Assembly: GCA_963734665.1 (NCBI GenBank)
Contig: CAVTIR010000013.1
Span: 1,240,001 to 1,304,000 of the forward strand
Source of the DNA: Trebonia sp963734665
Lineage (GTDB): Bacteria > Actinomycetota > Actinomycetes > Streptosporangiales > Streptosporangiaceae
Direction: 5' to 3'
Length of the DNA stretch: 64,000 nt
Position 1 is the stretch's first letter; every line of letters starts with the position of its first letter. Position numbers and translations under genes: made by a program. Positions 53,159-62,640 of the stretch are shown here, piece by piece. The notes under the pieces are model-generated. The model made no database searches and was not told the origin of the DNA. It saw nothing but the letters and a program-made list of their open reading frames with translations.

Positions 53159-54550
53159 CTAGTTACCGGGAGCCGGGGTGAGGGACAGGCGCCAGGCGGC
53201 CTCGCCGCCGATCAGGTCGGAGACGTCGCGGTGGCCGGAGCGGCGCAGCAGGCTGGCCGCGATGGACGAGCGGGTGCCGCCCGCGCAGTACACCACGACC
53301 GGCGTGCCGGCCGGCACCTCGGACAGGCGCCCGGGCAGTTCGGCCAGCGGGATGTGCAGGGAGCCGCCGATGGCCCCGGCGGCGCGCTCGCTGGCGTTGC
53401 GCACGTCAAGTACAGCCGGCGGGTTGTCGCGGCCGAGTGCTCCGCGCAGCTCACTGGCCGTCAGACGGCTGGCCTGGTCTACCTCACCGGGGGCGGCGAG
53501 GAACGCCGCCTCGGGCTCGCCCAGGTCGCCGGCCACCGTGTCGAAACCGATCCGGCCAAGCCGGGTGATGACCTCCTGCTCCCCGCCGGACGGCGCGATC
53601 ACGAGGATCTCGCGGCCGGGCTCGGCCACCGTGCCGGCGCGTTCGGCGAACCGGCCGTCGGCCGGCACGTTGAGCGAGCCGCGCAGGTGGCCGGCGGCGA
53701 AGTCGCGGGGGTCGCGGGCGTCGATGACGACCGCGCCGCGGGCGCGGCGGTCCAGGAACTCCGCCGTAGGCAGCGGGCTCGCGCTCGAATCGACGTCGAG
53801 GAGGCCGTGCTGCCTGCGGTTGAGGACGGCGTCGAAGACGAAGTACCCGGGTGCCGGGGGCTGCCCCTCGGTGACGAGGGCCACGAACTCGTCCTCGCCC
53901 ATCGGGGCGCAGGCGTAGTTGGTCCGCCGCTGCGCGCCGATGGTGGACTGCCGCTCGGTCGACAGGTTCTTGCCGCACGCCGAGCCCGCCCCGTGGGCGG
54001 GGAAGACGCGGACCTCGTCCGGGAGGGCCATCAGCGTGTGCTGCACGCTGTCGTACAGCATCCGGCCGAGTTCGTCGGCCTCCACGCCGAGGGAAGACAG
54101 CAGGTCGGGCCGCCCGACGTCGCCGATGAACAGGGCATCGCCGGTCAGCACCCCGTAGGGCACCAGGTCGGAGGCGCGGGAGTAGACGAGGATGCTGACC
54201 GACTCCGGCGTGTGCCCCGGTGTCTCGCGGATCTCCAGGGTCACGTCGCCCAGGCTGATCCGCTCGCGGTCGGCGAGCCCCCTGATCGGGTACTCGACCT
54301 CGGCCGCGCGCCGGCCGTAGCCGATCCAGGCCCCGGTCGCGGCCGCGAGCTCGAGGTGCCCGGCGGCGAAATCGGCGTGGAAGTGCGTGTTGATGACCGC
54401 CTCGATGACGAGCCCGCGGGCTCGCGCGTCGGCGAGATACTCCGACACGTCGCGGCGCGGGTCCACCACCACCGCGCGGCCGGTGGTCTCGTCGCCGATG
54501 AGGTAGGACGCCTGCGACAGGCAGTCGAGGTAGTGCTGGGCAAAGTACAT
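53159..54550 (-). CDS. MBL-fold persulfide dioxygenase-like protein with two rhodanese domains
   Basis: A 463-residue protein. Residues 1-240 are a metallo-beta-lactamase domain of the ETHE1/persulfide dioxygenase type: INTHFHADFAAGHLEL (metal His/Asp), GHTPESVSILV, LTGDALFIGDVGRPDLL and FPAHGAGSACG. Residues about 255-355 and 370-460 are rhodanese domains; the first has no active-site Cys, the second has VVYCAGGTRSSIAASLLRRS with Cys. It would oxidise glutathione-like or mycothiol persulfide to sulfite and transfer sulfane sulfur. It lies 24 bases after the sulfide:quinone oxidoreductase stop, so the two form an operon. Confidence 0.88.
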   Translation of the reverse strand: MYFAQHYLDCLSQASYLIGDETTGRAVVVDPRRDVSEYLADARARGLVIEAVINTHFHADFAAGHLELAAATGAWIGYGRRAAEVEYPIRGLADRERISLGDVTLEIRETPGHTPESVSILVYSRASDLVPYGVLTGDALFIGDVGRPDLLSSLGVEADELGRMLYDSVQHTLMALPDEVRVFPAHGAGSACGKNLSTERQSTIGAQRRTNYACAPMGEDEFVALVTEGQPPAPGYFVFDAVLNRRQHGLLDVDSSASPLPTAEFLDRRARGAVVIDARDPRDFAAGHLRGSLNVPADGRFAERAGTVAEPGREILVIAPSGGEQEVITRLGRIGFDTVAGDLGEPEAAFLAAPGEVDQASRLTASELRGALGRDNPPAVLDVRNASERAAGAIGGSLHIPLAELPGRLSEVPAGTPVVVYCAGGTRSSIAASLLRRSGHRDVSDLIGGEAAWRLSLTPAPGN

Positions 54551-54574
54551 CGTGGTCTCCGGTCGGTGTTCGGG

Positions 54575-55785
<1,211 letters not shown>

Positions 55786-55799
55786 TCCTATTCCCCTCC

Positions 55800-56048
55800 A
55801 GGGCGGGTCTGAAATGATCTCTTCCTTCTTTATCCGGGAGCCGTTTACCTGTCAATCGGAGCTGCCCTTCCCGCTCGGCTGCCGATCTTTTATCTTATTG
55901 TTTTTAGGCTTTTGAGCTCCAGGTATAGGCAGGCGCTTATCGGAAGATCAGAATTTACTATTAGACAAAACGATTTTTCGATATGCATATTTGAGGAGAA
56001 GCTCACCGTGCCGGCACCGTCGTCGGCGCTGGTTTTTCGGAGGAAATC
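55800..56048. promoter_or_regulatory. AT-rich divergent control region between sqr and TauE genes
   Basis: About 250 bases, unusually AT-rich for the window (TTTTATCTTATTGTTTTTAGG, with ATATGCATAT as a 10-bp palindrome near 55981). It lies between two divergent sulfur genes and next to a LysR gene, so the promoters and LysR sites are probably here. I found no ATACCC-type CsoR site. Confidence 0.4.
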
Positions 56049-56951
56049 GTGCTGCTCGCGCTGCCTATCGGGATCCTGATCGGCCTCAGCCTCGGCGCGC
56101 TCGGCGGCGGCGGGTCGATCCTGACCGTGCCGGCGCTTGTCTACCTGCTGGGCGAGAGCCCGCACAGCGCGACAACCGCTTCCCTGATCATCGTCGGCGT
56201 CACCGCCATCGTGGGCATGGCCGTCCACCTGCGCGCCGGTCGGGTCCGGGTTCGCTCGGGAGCCGTGTTCGGCGTCCTCGGCGCGGGCGGGGCCTTCGTC
56301 GGCAGCCGTCTGTCGGCCAGCATCGACCCGAACGCCTTGCTGGCTGCGTTCTCCGTGCTCATGGCGGGCGCGGCGGCCACGATGCTGTACCGTCAGCGCT
56401 CCGGCGCCGCCCCGGCACGGGAACCGCAGGCCGCGGCCGGGCCGCCGGCTACGGGGCGCATGCCAGGTGACTCAACTGGCCAGGATGACCACGGCGGCTC
56501 CAGCACTTTCAACGGCAGGCTGGGGGTGCGTCAGTCTCCGCCGCAAGCCGCTTCCCGGGCACCGGCCGCCTCGCCCGTGTCGCCCGTCCGCGTGGTGATC
56601 GCGGCGACGGTCGTCGGGCTGGTGACCGGGTTCTTCGGCGTTGGGGGCGGGTTCGTGGTCGTCCCGGCGCTGGTGCTTGCCCTCGGCTTCGACATGCCGG
56701 TGGCGGTGGGCACGTCCTTGTTGGTGATCGCGATCAACTCTGCCTCGGCGCTGCTGTCCAGGCTCGGCACCCACGCGAGCATCGGGGGCGGCCTGCTGAT
56801 CACGTTCACTGCTGCCGCTGTCGTCGGGGCCGTGGCCGGGAGCCGGATCGCCTCGAAGGTCAGGCCCGAGCGCCTGGCCGTCGCCTTCGCCGTCCTGATG
56901 ATCGCGATCGCCCTCTACACTGCGGCCCGCAGCATCCCCGCGCTCGCCTGA
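56049..56951 (+). CDS. TauE/SafE-family sulfite/organosulfonate exporter
   Basis: About 300 residues with two homologous membrane halves. The repeats are GILIGLSLGALGGGGSILTV and VVGLVTGFFGVGGGFVVVPA, each the start of a four-span TauE/SafE unit, joined by a long hydrophilic loop (about 115-170). The GTG start has GGAGG upstream. With sulfide oxidation and persulfide dioxygenase genes next door, sulfite export is the likely role. It is divergent from sqr and convergent with the LysR gene. Confidence 0.85.
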   Translation: MLLALPIGILIGLSLGALGGGGSILTVPALVYLLGESPHSATTASLIIVGVTAIVGMAVHLRAGRVRVRSGAVFGVLGAGGAFVGSRLSASIDPNALLAAFSVLMAGAAATMLYRQRSGAAPAREPQAAAGPPATGRMPGDSTGQDDHGGSSTFNGRLGVRQSPPQAASRAPAASPVSPVRVVIAATVVGLVTGFFGVGGGFVVVPALVLALGFDMPVAVGTSLLVIAINSASALLSRLGTHASIGGGLLITFTAAAVVGAVAGSRIASKVRPERLAVAFAVLMIAIALYTAARSIPALA

Positions 56952-56959
56952 ACCCGCGG

Positions 56960-57880
56960 TCACCCGCGCGGGCGGTCGGCCAGGCGGGCGGCGACGGCGA
57001 GGAACGCGGCGGCCGCCGGGGTCGGCGAGCCTGGCCGGTGCACGATCACCAGGTCCCGCGTCAGCGGCGGGTCGAACGGGACGGGAACCGCGCCCTGCGC
57101 GGCGGCAAGCACGGCGATCGCCTCGGGCATGACCGCCGCCCCGGCGCCGGCCAGCACCAGCGGGAGGACCGCCTCCCGCTGGCTCGTCTCGATCGCGACG
57201 AGGGGACGCAGCCCTTCCCGTCCGAGGGCGGCCTCGAGTAGCCGGCGACCTGAGCTGCCCGGCGGGGTCAAGATCAGCGGGACGTCCGCCAGGCTTCCCG
57301 GCCGCAGCGCGCCGGCCGGGACGGCGGAACCCGGCGGGAACACGGCGACCAGCTCCTGCCGGCGGAACGGCACGGTCAGCAGGCCGTCGGCGGCACGGCT
57401 GGCGTCGGTGACGCCCACCTCCGCGACGCCGGCCCGCACCTGGTCGGCCAGTTCGTCCGGATCGGCTGGCGAGGCGATGTGTACAGTGACCGCCGGGTGT
57501 GCCCGCCGGTAGGCGCCGAGCAGCGCGGGCATCGGGTCGGTGGACAGGGTCGGCAGCGCGGACAGGTCAAGGCGTCCGCTGCTCAGCTTGTTGACCTCGG
57601 CGGTGACCTGGCGGGCCGCGTCGATCTCGCGCAGCACCGACCGGGCCGGGCCGACCAGCGCCGCGCCGGCGTCCGTCAGCTTCACCGTCCGGCCCAGCCG
57701 CTGGAACAGCGGGCCGCCGAGCTCGGCCTCCAGCTCGGCGATCGCCTGGGACAGGGCAGGCTGGGAAATGTGCACCGCCTGGGCGGCGCGGGTGAACCCG
57801 TCGTGCTCGACCACGGCGAGGAACAGGCTCAGCCGCCGGATGTCGAGCGCCGACACCCGGTAACCGCCCGGGGCCGCCAT
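56960..57880 (-). CDS. LysR-family transcriptional regulator
   Basis: About 306 residues. LSLFLAVVEHDGFTRAAQAV and HISQPALSQAIAELEAELGG form the LysR winged helix, and residues 90-300 form the two-lobed effector domain (VAEVGVTDASRAADGLLTVP, GAGAAVMPEAIAVLAAAQG), CynR/CysB-like. The start may be ATG 57880 or GTG 57856. It probably controls the sulfur genes upstream (TauE, sqr), in response to a small effector not deducible here. Confidence 0.88.
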   Translation of the reverse strand: MAAPGGYRVSALDIRRLSLFLAVVEHDGFTRAAQAVHISQPALSQAIAELEAELGGPLFQRLGRTVKLTDAGAALVGPARSVLREIDAARQVTAEVNKLSSGRLDLSALPTLSTDPMPALLGAYRRAHPAVTVHIASPADPDELADQVRAGVAEVGVTDASRAADGLLTVPFRRQELVAVFPPGSAVPAGALRPGSLADVPLILTPPGSSGRRLLEAALGREGLRPLVAIETSQREAVLPLVLAGAGAAVMPEAIAVLAAAQGAVPVPFDPPLTRDLVIVHRPGSPTPAAAAFLAVAARLADRPRG

Positions 57881-57901
57881 GTCAGGATCCGGCTTTCGTG
57901 C

Positions 57902-58546
57902 TCATGCCCGCCGCGCGTGGATGCGCTCCACCGTGCCCGCCTTCAGCCGCTCGGTCTCCACGACCTGGAACCCGGCCGCCTTGACCAGGGGCAGCTGGCG
58001 GCGGGTGAAGTGCTCCCCGGCCGCCCGGATCGTGATGCGCTCGGCGAGCCACTGGACGGCGTAGAACGGCGGCCACGTGCTGCCGACGTGGTCGAACAGG
58101 AGCAGGCGCCCACCGGGGCCGAGGACTCGCCGCATCTCAGCGATCGCCGCGACAGGGCCGGGGATGGTGCACAGCGACAGCGCGCAGACCACGGTGTCGA
58201 ACGAAGCGTCACCGAACGGAAGGTGCTCGGCGTCGCCTTCGAGCAGGATCACGTCACGGCCGAGGCCTGCAGCACGCTGCCGGGCGGCGGCCAGCATCGC
58301 GGGGCTGAGCTCGACTCCGATGATGGTGACACCGGCCGGGTAGCCAGGCAGGTTGCGGCCGGTACCAATCGCGACTTCGAGGACCCGGCCGCGGGCGCGC
58401 TCACCGAGCCATTCCCGCCCGCCGGCGAACCAGGTCCTCTCGAAGAAGGCGATCTGCCTGTCGTACCCAGGCGCCGCCCGGTCCCAGACCCGTTTCTGCC
58501 GTGCTGCCGGAGTCTCGCGCGTCTTCGCCCTGGCGATACTAGTCAT
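57902..58546 (-). CDS. Class I SAM-dependent methyltransferase (UbiE/COQ5-like)
   Basis: A 214-residue methyltransferase. RVLEVAIGTGRNLPGYPAGV is motif I, IGVELSPAMLAAAR the strand-2 acidic end, DASFDTVVCALSLCTIPGPV motif II and VLGPGGRLLLFDHVGSTWPP post-II. It resembles small actinomycete methyltransferases related to arsenite or thiol methylation. It ends 22 bases before the LysR start on the same strand, so it heads that transcript. Confidence 0.85.
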   Translation of the reverse strand: MTSIARAKTRETPAARQKRVWDRAAPGYDRQIAFFERTWFAGGREWLGERARGRVLEVAIGTGRNLPGYPAGVTIIGVELSPAMLAAARQRAAGLGRDVILLEGDAEHLPFGDASFDTVVCALSLCTIPGPVAAIAEMRRVLGPGGRLLLFDHVGSTWPPFYAVQWLAERITIRAAGEHFTRRQLPLVKAAGFQVVETERLKAGTVERIHARRA

Positions 58547-58710
58547 CAGGCCGGTCCTTCCGTATTCGCGGGGTGAGGACGGGGTGAGGAACAGCGCATG
58601 CCCCGGTACTCGAACAGACGGTAGTCCGGCCCGCGGCGCGGCCGGGCCTGCGCCGTCCCCGTTAGCTCGGCGTTCAGCGAGCGGTTTGAAAGGGGTGTCG
58701 AGATGGCGGC

Positions 58711-58881
58711 TCAGCTGCGGCCCAGCAGCTTGCGCAGCCAGCCGCCGCTGGCGGCGGGATTACTGGCGTGGCCGGCGCAGCGCTGAGAGTCCGGAACGCC
58801 AGCCATCACCTGCTCGACGTGCTGGCCGCAGCCCGCCCAGGTGGCCTTGCCGCACGTCCTGCAGGTCACGGCTCGGCACAT
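58711..58881 (-). CDS. Small Cys-rich protein (56 residues), putative zinc-binding
   Basis: The frame MCRAVTCRTCGKATWAGCGQ then HVEQVMAGVPDSQRC has Cys at 2, 7, 10, 18 and 35, with CxxC at 7-10. Such small C-x4-C-x2-C proteins recur in actinomycetes, often with thioredoxin or CsoR genes. It is missed by length filters but has a good Shine-Dalgarno (AAGGAGAACC) and two CsoR-type operators 95 bases upstream. The function is unknown; metal or persulfide binding is a guess from the cysteines. Confidence 0.75.
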   Translation of the reverse strand: MCRAVTCRTCGKATWAGCGQHVEQVMAGVPDSQRCAGHASNPAASGGWLRKLLGRS

Positions 58882-58975
58882 GATGGTTCTCCTTCACGGT
58901 TGGGTGTGGCATGCAAGGAGTTGGCGGCCTTGTCCACCGGAGTCGCGGGCCCTTCCTTGCCGCCGGGGCATCAAA

Positions 58976-59024
58976 ATACCCTATGGGGTATCTAGTAATC
59001 CGACTATAACACCCGTGGGGGTAT
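58976..59024. promoter_or_regulatory. Two CsoR-family operator-like palindromes
   Basis: ATACCCTATGGGGTAT (58976-58991) and ACACCCGTGGGGGTAT (59009-59024), upstream of the small Cys-rich gene on the minus strand. They match the TACCC-N-GGGTA operator shape of CsoR-family repressors, and a family member is encoded at 61450. Confidence 0.65.
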
Positions 59025-59072
59025 CCCAAGACAGGCGCTTCGGGATGCGGGCAGCAGTGGGCTGCCCGGCGG

Positions 59073-59729
59073 TCAGTGCCCGGCGGAGAAGATTTCTCGC
59101 ACTTCCCGTGCGGCGTAGTAGACCAGCACGTACGCGGCGGCGGGGTCGGCCCACCACCAGCCGGCTGCGGCGTTCAGCAGCAGGCCGGCCAGCACGGCGA
59201 CGGCCAGGATGGCGTCGACCAGGGTCACCCGGCCCTCGGTGCGAAGCACCGGGTTGCCCAGCGCCCGGCCGGTCCGGGCCTTCCCGGCCGCCAGCGCGAA
59301 CATCACCACCGCGGTCACCGTGGTCCACGCGATCCCCGTGAGGGAGTGACGGGGGTGGTACCCGGCCGCCAGCACGACGGTCGACTGGACGAGCAGGTAG
59401 ACGGCCAGCCCGGCGAAGGCGTACCCGATCAGCCGCAGCCCCCGCCGCTGCCGGTCCTCGCCGGTCCCGGACAGCTCCCAGATCACCACGGTCGACGCGC
59501 CGATCTCGATCACCGAGTCCAGGCCAAACCCGGCCAGCGCCACCGACCTGGCTGCCACCGCCGCAAACGCAAGCACGACGATCCCGGTCACGTTCCAGCC
59601 AAGCGTCACGTACTCCAGCGCGAACCCCCTGCGCAGCAGCCGGGCGCGCAGCGAATCTTCAGCCACGGTCACGCTAAGATCATCGCCGTCCCGGTGCCAG
59701 CGTGCCCAGTCCTGGCGCCCGCTGTTCAC
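59073..59729 (-). CDS. Cation-efflux (CDF)-like membrane protein
   Basis: About 218 residues with six hydrophobic segments. VALAGFGLDSVIEIGASTVV carries the Asp of the CDF metal-site helix 2 (usually SxxxDxxHS/N), and VTLVDAILAVAVLAGLLLNA and WWWADPAAAYVLVYYAAREV give a second Asp pair in helix 5. The C-terminal cytoplasmic domain is absent, as in small 'cation transporter' proteins of actinomycetes. The substrate is unknown. Confidence 0.75.
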   Translation of the reverse strand: MNSGRQDWARWHRDGDDLSVTVAEDSLRARLLRRGFALEYVTLGWNVTGIVVLAFAAVAARSVALAGFGLDSVIEIGASTVVIWELSGTGEDRQRRGLRLIGYAFAGLAVYLLVQSTVVLAAGYHPRHSLTGIAWTTVTAVVMFALAAGKARTGRALGNPVLRTEGRVTLVDAILAVAVLAGLLLNAAAGWWWADPAAAYVLVYYAAREVREIFSAGH

Positions 59730-59924
59730 TCATAGTCCGCCACCCGGAAGCCGAGGGTTACCCGGGCCGGGCCGCCAGTTGGCACGGATGCGTGACCTCC
59801 GTGGAACGAGGCGCCCCGCGGGCCGACAGGGCACAGCGAAACCGCACACCCGCGGTGGCCAGCTCAGCGGCCAAGGCCGCTCGCGGTGCCGGCGCGCAGT
59901 TCCGGACCGCTCTTTCATCCTCGG

Positions 59925-60227
59925 CTACGCGGACGTTACGGGCCGCTGGTGCGCACCGGCCGCATGCGCCTGGCACTCTCGTTCGGCGGCAGCCGCCTGA
60001 GCCAGCACCGCCCGGGCGAACTGCCGCGCCTCAGCCACCGTGAGGCCGGCCCACCCGGTACCTTCGCAGCCCGGGCACTCCCCGAGGCCCACGAAGACCC
60101 GCGCGGTGGGATGACGCGCATCGCCCAGCGCGAGCCTGCCGACCGTGAGTTCCCGCCCGCAGCTCGTAAGCAGGTACTCGTGCTTTCCGTCAGGAGCCGT
60201 GCCCGCGTCTGGACCTCGCCTCATCAC
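59925..60227 (-). CDS. Conserved hypothetical protein under a CsoR-type operator
   Basis: A 100-residue soluble protein. HEYLLTSCGRELTVGRLALG, ARVFVGLGECPGCEGTGWA and LTVAEARQFARAVLAQAAAA are its conserved-looking parts, with a CPGC motif that could bind metal or react with sulfane sulfur. The start is ATG 60227, 32 bases downstream of a CsoR-type palindrome. The function is unknown, but the operator places it in the same regulon as thioredoxin. Confidence 0.7.
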   Translation of the reverse strand: MMRRGPDAGTAPDGKHEYLLTSCGRELTVGRLALGDARHPTARVFVGLGECPGCEGTGWAGLTVAEARQFARAVLAQAAAAERECQAHAAGAHQRPVTSA

Positions 60228-60258
60228 GCACCTCCTGGATTTTGCCTAGCCACCGCTT

Positions 60259-60280
60259 CCTATACCCCACCGGGTATAGG
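60259..60280. promoter_or_regulatory. CsoR-family operator-like palindrome
   Basis: Arms CCTATACCC (60259-60267) and GGGTATAGG (60272-60280) separated by CACC: nine perfect pairs. It lies 32 bases upstream of the minus-strand gene starting at 60227. Confidence 0.7.
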
Positions 60281-60443
60281 CGCGAACTGGCCACCGTTAT
60301 TCCTGTCTGCGCCAGGCACGCGCTGACCCGGCCCGATCCCCGCGACCATCCCGGCGGCGGCCAGTTCGCAGGCACGCCGCGGACCGATACGTCAGCGGCG
60401 CCGCCGCCTCGCGGGCAGGGAATGCCCCTCGCCGGAGGGCGTT

Positions 60444-60459
60444 ATACCCATGGGGGTAT
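60444..60459. promoter_or_regulatory. CsoR-family operator-like palindrome upstream of thioredoxin
   Basis: ATACCCATGGGGGTAT, 26 bases before the thioredoxin ATG, overlapping an AT-rich promoter (TTATACC to TATTATTACC). Confidence 0.7.
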
Positions 60460-60485
60460 TATTACCAGCAACCGAAGGGGCGAAA

Positions 60486-60857
60486 ATGAGTACCGTCGCA
60501 CTCACCGAGGACACGTTCAAGGACACGGTCACCAAGCCGGGGATCACGATCGTCGACTGGTGGGCATCGTGGTGCGGCCCGTGCCGGATGTTCGCGCCGG
60601 TCTTCCAGGCCGCCAGCGAGAAGCACCCGGGCATCACGTTCGGCAAGGTCGACACCGAGGACCAGCGCGGCCTGTCCGCCGCCGCCCAGATCACCTCCAT
60701 CCCGACACTGATGGCCTTCCGGGACGGCATCCTGGTGTTCTCCCAGCCCGGCGCGCTGCCCGCGGCATCACTGGAGAAGGTCATCCAGGCGGTCCGGGAA
60801 CTGGACATGGACGAAATCCGCGTGAAGGCCGCCGCACGGGAAGGGGCAGACCGGTGA
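60486..60857 (+). CDS. trx: Thioredoxin
   Basis: A 123-residue thioredoxin. VDWWASWCGPCRMFAPVFQA has the redox Cys30-x-x-Cys33, ITSIPTLMAFRDGILVFSQP the cis-Pro, and the last helix ends about residue 110, followed by a short charged tail. It reduces disulfides and persulfides in the cytoplasm. It carries a CsoR-type operator upstream and overlaps the DUF302 gene by four bases (GTGA), so the two are coupled. Confidence 0.92.
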   Translation: MSTVALTEDTFKDTVTKPGITIVDWWASWCGPCRMFAPVFQAASEKHPGITFGKVDTEDQRGLSAAAQITSIPTLMAFRDGILVFSQPGALPAASLEKVIQAVRELDMDEIRVKAAAREGADR

Positions 60858-61258
60858 GCTACGGCACCAGCGTCATGGTCCGCGCGCCGTTCACCGAGAC
60901 GGTCACCCGGGTCCGTGAGGCCCTCGCCGGCCAGGGGTTCGGCGTGCTCACCGAGATCGACGTGACCGCCACCCTGCGGGCGAAGCTGGGCGAGCAGATC
61001 GAGGACTACGTGATCCTCGGCGCCTGCAGCCCGCCGTTCGCGCACCGGGCCCTCGGCATCGACCGCAGCATCGGGCTGCTGCTGCCGTGCAACGTCGTCG
61101 TCCGGGCCACTTCGGACGGCACGATCGTGGAGGCGCTCGACCCGCAGGTCATGGTCACGCTGACCGGACGGCCGGAGCTGAAGCCGGTGGCTGACGAGGT
61201 CGCGCGCAGGCTCACCAGCGCGCTCGCCAAACTCGCACCGGGAGATGACGCGCTCTGA
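60854..61258 (+). CDS. DUF302 protein
   Basis: A 134-residue DUF302 domain: FTETVTRVREALAGQGFGVL, TEIDVTATLRAKLG, EDYVILGACSPPFAHRALGI and IGLLLPCNVVVRAT are its signature strands, including the conserved Cys in LGAC. DUF302 proteins often sit with CsoR/CstR repressors, SQR and thioredoxin in sulfur gene clusters; the exact function is unknown. It is coupled to thioredoxin. Confidence 0.9.
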   Translation: MSYGTSVMVRAPFTETVTRVREALAGQGFGVLTEIDVTATLRAKLGEQIEDYVILGACSPPFAHRALGIDRSIGLLLPCNVVVRATSDGTIVEALDPQVMVTLTGRPELKPVADEVARRLTSALAKLAPGDDAL

Positions 61259-61364
61259 CCGCGCGGACATCATCACCGGCTCCCGGAATGTGGTGTACAC
61301 CACGGTGCACGCCGCGGACGCGCAGAACCCCGCCGTCCGTCATCGGTCCGGCCCGCGGAACCCG

Positions 61365-61380
61365 ATACCCTGATGGGTAT
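61365..61380. promoter_or_regulatory. CsoR-family operator-like palindrome (autoregulatory)
   Basis: ATACCCTGATGGGTAT, perfect six-base arms, 70 bases before the CsoR-family gene at 61450. Confidence 0.75.
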
Positions 61381-61449
61381 AGTCAAGCGGTACGGAGAAG
61401 TGCGGCACCCGGCTTCACGCTCCGGATGCGCGAACCTGAGGGAGCCGTC

Positions 61450-61713
61450 ATGGACGTAGACAGCGAGACGATGGCCAGCGTGCTCCGGCGGCTCAAGCGG
61501 GCGCAGGGCCAGATCGGCGGCGTCATCAAGATGATCGAGGACGGGCGCGACTGCGCGGACGTAGTGACACAGCTCGCCGCCGCGTCCCGGGCGCTCGACC
61601 GCGCCGGCTTCAAGATCATCGCGACCGGCCTGCAGCAGTGCGCCCTTAACAGCGACGAGGCGAGCGACGCCGGCCGCGCGCAACTCGAGCGGCTGTTCCT
61701 GTCGCTCGCCTGA
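61450..61713 (+). CDS. CsoR/CstR-family repressor lacking the copper His ligand
   Basis: An 87-residue all-helical DUF156 protein. MASVLRRLKRAQGQIGGVIK is the DNA-binding helix, EDGRDCADVVTQLAAASRAL holds Cys35, and IIATGLQQCALNSDEAS holds Cys64. In copper-sensing CsoR a His lies four residues before the second Cys; here that residue is Gly60, so copper sensing is unlikely. Cys-only members are CstR-type sensors that form di- and trisulfides with reactive sulfur. The sulfur genes around it support this. It has its own operator upstream and is 23 bases from the next methyltransferase gene. Confidence 0.85.
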   Translation: MDVDSETMASVLRRLKRAQGQIGGVIKMIEDGRDCADVVTQLAAASRALDRAGFKIIATGLQQCALNSDEASDAGRAQLERLFLSLA

Positions 61714-61736
61714 GACATCGCCAGAAGGACAGGCCA

Positions 61737-62345
61737 GTGACAACCAAGGAACAGGCGGAATGGAACCGGCGTTACTCCGGCCCGGACCTGGTCTGGGGCT
61801 CCGGCCCGAACCGCTTCGTCACCGACCAAGTGACCGCGCTGCCCGCCGGGCGGGCGATCGACCTGGGAACCGGCGAAGGACGCAACGCGATCTGGCTCGC
61901 CGAGCGCGGCTGGCAGGTCACCGCGGTGGACTTCTCCGCCGCCGGCCTCACCCGGGCCGCCCAGCTGGCCACAGAACGCGGGGTGAACGTGGACTGGGCA
62001 CAGGCCGACCTGCTCGACTACCAGCCCGCGCCCGGCGGCTACGACCTCGTTCTCGTCGCCTACATTCACTTGCCGGCGCCCGGCCTCGCGCGAGTCTTCC
62101 GCACCGCGGCCGCGGCGGTCGCGCCGGGCGGCACGCTGCTGGTGATCGGTCACGACCGCGACAACATTGTCCACGGGCACGGCGGGCCGCAGGATCCCGA
62201 CCGGCTTTACACCCCAGCGGCGGTCACCGCAGAACTGGACGGGCTGGCCGTCCGGCGCGCGGAACAGGTCACCCGGCCTGTGCGGACGCCTGAGGGCGAG
62301 CGGACCGCGATCGACACCCTCGTCCGGGCCGAACGCCCGGCATAG
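61737..62345 (+). CDS. Class I SAM-dependent methyltransferase (TehB/TPMT-like)
   Basis: A 202-residue enzyme. WNRRYSGPDLVWGSGPNRFV is the usual start of TehB-like methyltransferases, RAIDLGTGEGRNAIWLAERG motif I, VTAVDFSAAGLTRA motif II and GGTLLVIGHDRDNIVHGHGG post-II. Such enzymes methylate thiols, tellurite or selenite. It follows the CsoR-family gene in the same transcript, which suggests it detoxifies a volatile chalcogen or thiol. Confidence 0.85.
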   Translation: MTTKEQAEWNRRYSGPDLVWGSGPNRFVTDQVTALPAGRAIDLGTGEGRNAIWLAERGWQVTAVDFSAAGLTRAAQLATERGVNVDWAQADLLDYQPAPGGYDLVLVAYIHLPAPGLARVFRTAAAAVAPGGTLLVIGHDRDNIVHGHGGPQDPDRLYTPAAVTAELDGLAVRRAEQVTRPVRTPEGERTAIDTLVRAERPA

Positions 62346-62489
62346 CTAGCTCCGCGCGGCCACGCAACGGCCGATCGTGCCCGGCGGCTGCCCGGCGAAA
62401 TCGCTACCGGCCTCGGCTTGTAGCTGGCCGACAACCACCCGCGGCAGCGCCCAGGCCAGGGCCGGGAGACCGCCCTTGCCTTCGCAGGC

Positions 62490-62640
62490 CCGCAGCCTCG
62501 CGGTGAGACAACCCCGGGAAGGCCCGAACTGCTGTGCCGGACACTGTTGCCGAAAAGCTCACTCGCGAGCAGGACAGCATCATCCCCGCAGGGATGCCCC
62601 GGGCCGAGCACCGCGCCCGCGGTCATCATCAGCGCGGACA
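62490..62640 (-). pseudogene. HATPase anti-sigma-like remnant
   Basis: A minus-strand segment reading GAVLGPGHPCGDDAVLLASE then LFGNSVRHSSSGLPG matches the N box of small actinomycete HATPase proteins (compare DLALLLASKLVTNSVRHSGS at 46746-47152). Neither end of the domain is present, so only a fragment remains. Confidence 0.5.
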
